Positions 33,716 to 36,456 of a stretch of DNA of 36,456 nt are shown piece after piece. A model generated the notes under the pieces. It was not told the DNA's origin. It worked only from the letters and a program-made list of their open reading frames with translations, and searched no databases. A program made the translations under genes and the position numbers. Numbering within the stretch: position 1 is the first letter of the stretch; the number at the start of each line of letters is the position of its first letter. This stretch comes from Candidatus Gastranaerophilales bacterium (lineage in GTDB: Bacteria; Cyanobacteriota; Vampirovibrionia; Gastranaerophilales; Gastranaerophilaceae), in contig JAEEXX010000007.1 of assembly GCA_016287985.1 (NCBI GenBank), forward strand, positions 1 to 36,456. Reading direction: 5' to 3'.

Positions 33716-34190
33716 CAAAATCGTCTCCTAAGTTTAGTTTTTCACGCTTATATCTGTCAGCCCAGTTCTCTCCGGCTCTAACGCTTCTTGCGAAGTCTTC
33801 CAGTGCTGTTCCTTCAAGATATTCAAGATCACCACCGGACTCGTTTTCATAGGCGTTTTTCATAATACCAAGCAGTTCATCATCTGAAACCATGTCCATG
33901 GATTCATTCTTGTACAGGAAAAAGATTTCCTGCAAGCGGGCAAGAGTTTGGGCATAATCGTCCTGATTGATAAATGAAGAATCCGAGAAAGCTCGAATAA
34001 GTTTTGGACTTATGCTATCGCCAAACTCCACGCGCCTTTCTTCCCTCAGAGTATCTCTTTTTGCTTCCACTAGGGCTGTAGCTTCTTCCTCTGACAGGAC
34101 AAGTCCATTCTCTTTGCTCTCTTCGTTTGTTTTCATTATCTGGCTGACCTGATACTGGTCAGATATTTTTTGTAAATAGTTATCCTGCAA
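33705..34190 (-). CDS. Conserved Clostridia protein of unknown function (DUF6323-like)
   Basis: About 161 residues, acidic and helical: DNYLQKISDQYQVSQIMKTN at the N-terminus, then a Glu-rich segment with LSEEEATALVEAKRDTLREE and RVEFGDS, and a C-terminus ending LGDDFDEL. No enzyme motif or membrane span. I recall a DUF6323 family of this shape, always beside the DUF6179-type partner. The start is ambiguous: TTG at 34190 follows GGAG by six bases and fits best; TTG at 34205 would overlap that site. There is no in-frame ATG before about residue 20. It follows the hydrolase gene closely and overlaps the next gene. Confidence 0.7.
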   Translation of the reverse strand: MQDNYLQKISDQYQVSQIMKTNEESKENGLVLSEEEATALVEAKRDTLREERRVEFGDSISPKLIRAFSDSSFINQDDYAQTLARLQEIFFLYKNESMDMVSDDELLGIMKNAYENESGGDLEYLEGTALEDFARSVRAGENWADRYKREKLNLGDDFDEL

Positions 34191-34205
34191 TTGTTTCTCC
34201 TTCAA

Positions 34206-35327
34206 TTACATTCCATATACAACCTGCATCCAGCCTGCAGTAATCCTTCCTGTCTGAATGACAGCTTCATGGTCATAGAATTCTAAAAACTCACCAAACA
34301 TCTCATTATTAAGCTTATTGCTCCACCTAGTCCTGTCAAGATTCTTATGTATATAGTCTGCCTTGTCAGAAACGAACCTATCCCGGTTCTCACCGGTAGC
34401 ATAATCATAGTCAAGGGTTTCAAGCCACTTATCAAATTCGGCATTAAACTCGTCAATATAAGTCATGTCATTAAATACATAGCTGTGACCCTTGTCTTTA
34501 AGCTTCATAAAAGAAAACCTGGCATCATCCTTGTATATGTCATAGTAAATGTCGTACCCATAGGAGATTCCAACAACATTGTCATCTTCACTGTGAACTA
34601 TCATGACTCTGGCGTCGCTGGCTTTAAATCCCTTCATGGCTGTTGCACTTGCATACTTTCCGAATTTAATTCGCTCATGAATCCTTATACAGGGCATCAT
34701 AAGAGCTGTTAATGGTCCAGCCTGCTCTTTAGCTCCAACCTCAAAAACATCAGATGACTTGTTGCATCCGGATACAGCGATCACTGCTGCAACTTCAGGA
34801 TGATACTCAAGGACACTGCAGGCGCTATATGCTCCCCAGCTATGTCCAAAGAGCATAATGGGAACATCCGGGAAATCATCGTTCTCCTCAACAAAACTTA
34901 TCGCATGGTCAAGATCAATAACGCCCTGAGGGATTCCGCCAATAGCCTCGCCTTCACTCTCATCATTACCTGTGACGTCATATGCAAAGGCGAAGTATCC
35001 ATTCCTGGCAAAAAAGTTCGCGGCTTCCATATAGAAATTGTGGCCTGCTCCAAATCCATGGGCTATAACAACTATCCCCTTAGGTTCTTTATCTGTGCTA
35101 TATAGATATCCGGAAAGCATCTGTCCCTTGTCCGATGCAAACTCATAATGAGTTGCGTTTAGTCCCTCAAAATCTGAGACCTTAAGAGCTGTTGGCTCAT
35201 ATGTATCCAATCTTTTACCGAATACATTGTTGTAGCAGTACACCGAAACGCCATAGTCAAGACCAATAAGCAAAGCCAGCGTGACCATCGCTATTGTAAC
35301 AATTTTTTTAACCTTAAATCCATTCAT
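34206..35327 (-). CDS. Membrane-anchored alpha/beta hydrolase
   Basis: A 373-residue hydrolase with one N-terminal anchor (IVTIAMVTLALLIGLDYGVSV, about residues 9-29), so the catalytic domain is outside the cell membrane. The oxyanion-type HGFGAGH is at 90-96, the nucleophile elbow GHSWGAYS at 161-168 (Ser163), a candidate Asp in HSEDDNVVG near 250, and His in KGHSYVF near 288. This is the lysophospholipase/peptidase S9-like layout; the substrate is unknown. It is downstream of the racemase by 21 bases and its stop lies 15 bases before the likely start of the DUF6323-like gene, all consistent with one transcript. Confidence 0.85.
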   Translation of the reverse strand: MNGFKVKKIVTIAMVTLALLIGLDYGVSVYCYNNVFGKRLDTYEPTALKVSDFEGLNATHYEFASDKGQMLSGYLYSTDKEPKGIVVIAHGFGAGHNFYMEAANFFARNGYFAFAYDVTGNDESEGEAIGGIPQGVIDLDHAISFVEENDDFPDVPIMLFGHSWGAYSACSVLEYHPEVAAVIAVSGCNKSSDVFEVGAKEQAGPLTALMMPCIRIHERIKFGKYASATAMKGFKASDARVMIVHSEDDNVVGISYGYDIYYDIYKDDARFSFMKLKDKGHSYVFNDMTYIDEFNAEFDKWLETLDYDYATGENRDRFVSDKADYIHKNLDRTRWSNKLNNEMFGEFLEFYDHEAVIQTGRITAGWMQVVYGM

Positions 35328-35348
35328 TGCCTTACTCCGTTACAACAA

Positions 35349-36038
35349 TCAGCCAAGTGCCAAATCAGCAGCTGCTGTTGCATGTATAATTGTTGTGTCA
35401 TATGTCGGAAGTGCGCTGTCCTCATCTTTTATGAGCATACCAATCTCGGTACAGCCAAGTATCACGCCCTCAGCTCCTTTTTCCTTCATATCTTCAATAA
35501 TCCGCTTATACTCATCTCTTGATGAATCCAAAACTTTCCCAAGACAAAGCTCGTTGAAAATTACATCGTTTACAAATTCCATATCTTTGGACTCAGGAAG
35601 CACAACTTCAAGTCCTGCATCAACAAGCTTGTCTTTAATAAAGTCCTGAGTCATCGTAAACCTGGTCCCAAGAAGCCCAACTTTCTTTATACCATCGCGC
35701 TTTATTGCATCAGCGGTAGCATCTGCTATATGAAGGATCGGTACACTTATTTCTTTTTCGATATCCGGAACAAGCTTATGCATCGTATTTGTTGCTATTA
35801 CGATGAAGTCAGCCCCGGCTCTTTCAAGTCTTACCGCAGCATCTGCCAGTATCACAGCATTACCTTGCCAGTAGCCATTCTTCATATTTTCTTCAAGCTC
35901 TGCAAAATCAACGCTATACATTAGTATTTTGGCGCTATGAAAACCTCCAAGATGCCTTATCACTTCTTTGTTTATGATTTCATAGTATGTCACGGTGCTC
36001 TCCCAACTCATACCGCCTATAATTCCAATGGTTTTCAT
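35349..36038 (-). CDS. Aspartate/glutamate racemase family protein
   Basis: A 229-residue PLP-independent amino-acid racemase. It begins KTIGIIGGMSWESTVTYYE, as do aspartate racemases. The two catalytic positions are Thr83 in IATNTMHK and Cys196 in GCTEIG. Classical enzymes have Cys at both; the Thr/Cys pair is known from the E. coli YgeA-type L-aspartate/glutamate-specific racemase, so this one probably belongs to that type. D-amino acids could feed cell-wall or signalling pools. It overlaps the small upstream gene by four bases (ATGA) and precedes the hydrolase. Confidence 0.88.
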   Translation of the reverse strand: MKTIGIIGGMSWESTVTYYEIINKEVIRHLGGFHSAKILMYSVDFAELEENMKNGYWQGNAVILADAAVRLERAGADFIVIATNTMHKLVPDIEKEISVPILHIADATADAIKRDGIKKVGLLGTRFTMTQDFIKDKLVDAGLEVVLPESKDMEFVNDVIFNELCLGKVLDSSRDEYKRIIEDMKEKGAEGVILGCTEIGMLIKDEDSALPTYDTTIIHATAAADLALG

Positions 36039-36211
36039 CTTATCCCTCCGATGTCTTTTCTTATTTCAGTTCTAAAATCGTCCTGCCATCCTTTGTATCC
36101 TGCAAGTTCGCCTCCAAAGCTGTCATCTTTATCGTACATGCTTTTCCGGGTACTACCAAAAAAGCGTTTTATCCAGGATAAGTGGCTAGGGATTTCTACT
36201 TTGTTCATCAT
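36035..36211 (-). CDS. Small protein of unknown function
   Basis: A 58-residue basic/acidic protein, MMNKVEIPSHLSWIKRFFGS at the start and GYKGWQDDFRTEIRKDIGGI near the end. I place the start at the ATG at 36211 because GGAGGG stands six bases upstream; the open frame extends to 36280 without a ribosome site. It overlaps the racemase start by four bases (ATGA), so it is co-translated. No domain or homologue is recognised. Confidence 0.6.
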   Translation of the reverse strand: MMNKVEIPSHLSWIKRFFGSTRKSMYDKDDSFGGELAGYKGWQDDFRTEIRKDIGGIR

Positions 36212-36270
36212 GACTTTCCCTCCCTCAACTATATCAAAGTTAATTTGTCTTTTTACGATTATCAATTTAA

Positions 36271-36331
36271 CACCAAACAAAAAACAGCCCCGAGGTTACA
36301 CTCATTTGGAGCTGTTTTTCACTGATTTATA
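36271..36331 (-). repeat. Hairpin repeat, copy 2 (after the acetyltransferase-like gene)
   Basis: Stem arms 36283-36291 and 36308-36316 (AACAGCCCC / GGAGCTGTT, with one G-U pair) enclose a 16-base loop. It begins right after the stop of the upstream gene, where a terminator is expected, and has a U-run on the minus transcript. It is clearly related to the copy at 33092-33151, including the loop core TGAGTG. 36212-36331 holds no gene. Confidence 0.75.
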
Positions 36332-36456
36332 TCATTTTTTAAACCAAAATGAATAATGATACTTCTTTCTAAAGCCGAGCCTCTCATAGAATTCCATATC
36401 GGAAATGACGTAAGCTCTTTTTGCTCCAAGCTTTTTTGCTCTGCCCAGCGCTTCAA
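36332..36456 (-). CDS. C-terminal fragment of a GNAT-like acetyltransferase (runs off window)
   Basis: The last 41 codons of a minus-strand gene: EALGRAKKLGAKRAYVISDM followed by EFYERLGFRKKYHYSFWFKK and a stop. The FYERLGFRK block is the usual end of GNAT N-acetyltransferases (beta 6/7 region). Only the C-terminus is visible, so the substrate cannot be told. The stop codon is directly followed by the second hairpin repeat. Confidence 0.7.
   Translation of the reverse strand, partial: EALGRAKKLGAKRAYVISDMEFYERLGFRKKYHYSFWFKK

Noticed and set aside
1-36456. Defence islands, CRISPR arrays, transposases, integrases, tRNA or rRNA genes
   Set aside because: None could be supported on either strand; the few hairpins and dyads are explained as terminators, operators or the two-copy repeat.

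Overview
The window appears to hold two unrelated genomes joined near position 30,645. Bases 1 to about 30,645 are AT-rich, with densely packed housekeeping genes. They look like a gut relative of the Cyanobacteria (Gastranaerophilales / 'Melainabacteria' / Vampirovibrionia). The clues are a cyanobacterial-type ribosomal protein L34 (KRTLEGT...SGFRARM), a three-domain NifU with NifS and no nitrogenase genes, an anaerobic NrdD, and a pilus/secretin operon with lineage-type small proteins. Bases from about 30,645 to 36,456 look like a Clostridia (Lachnospiraceae-like) chromosome. They are less AT-rich, every gene is on the minus strand, GGAGG-type ribosome binding sites are strong, and the genes are a response regulator, a six-helix membrane protein, a MATE transporter, a pair of Clostridia-type unknown proteins, a hydrolase, a racemase and an acetyltransferase. 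At the join, dnaE (plus strand) loses its C-terminal half and a response regulator (minus strand) loses its effector domain at the same base. No transposase, integrase or repeat lies there, so an assembly chimera is much more likely than a natural transfer.

Layout of the left part. 1-1758 (minus): a TPR protein followed by recN, which runs off the window edge. 1843-3509 (plus): tmk overlapping prfB, which carries the classic programmed +1 frameshift. 3537-4155: a divergent HAD-phosphatase/Xre regulator pair with an operator-like inverted repeat between them. 4171-9941 (minus): a PPP-type phosphatase, nrdD with a long structured leader, a secreted unknown protein, a Nif3-family protein and coaBC. 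10,047-12,268 (plus): a DUF2229-type protein related to dehydratase activases, and a glycine-rich lineage protein. 12,406-15,984 (plus): nifU, nifS, a MscS channel, a small membrane protein and rlmH. 15,999-20,063: manC, a HEAT-like protein and gltX on minus, with an unlisted 55-residue small ORF on plus. 20,331-27,727 (plus): one long run of a PilP/GspC-like protein, a secretin, an assembly ATPase, an inner-membrane platform protein, a small conserved protein, a short-chain dehydrogenase and a membrane-anchored nuclease-like protein, closed by a very strong hairpin terminator. Then rpmH (minus), proC (plus) and the 5' half of dnaE (plus).

How the genes work together. tmk and nrdD supply DNA precursors. 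RecN and DnaE act in repair and replication. NifU and NifS build Fe-S clusters and are probably the general Fe-S machinery of this anaerobe. GltX, RF2, L34 and RlmH serve translation. CoaBC makes CoA, ProC makes proline and ManC makes GDP-mannose for surface glycans. The secretin-ATPase-platform operon is the core of a type IV pilus or type II secretion machine whose pilins and prepilin peptidase are not in this window.

The items most worth a second look are the join itself, a covarying hairpin repeat present twice in the Clostridia part, the nested inverted repeat upstream of nrdD, the palindrome just upstream of nifU, and the nuclease-like passenger of the pilus operon. I saw no CRISPR array, IS element, rRNA or tRNA.
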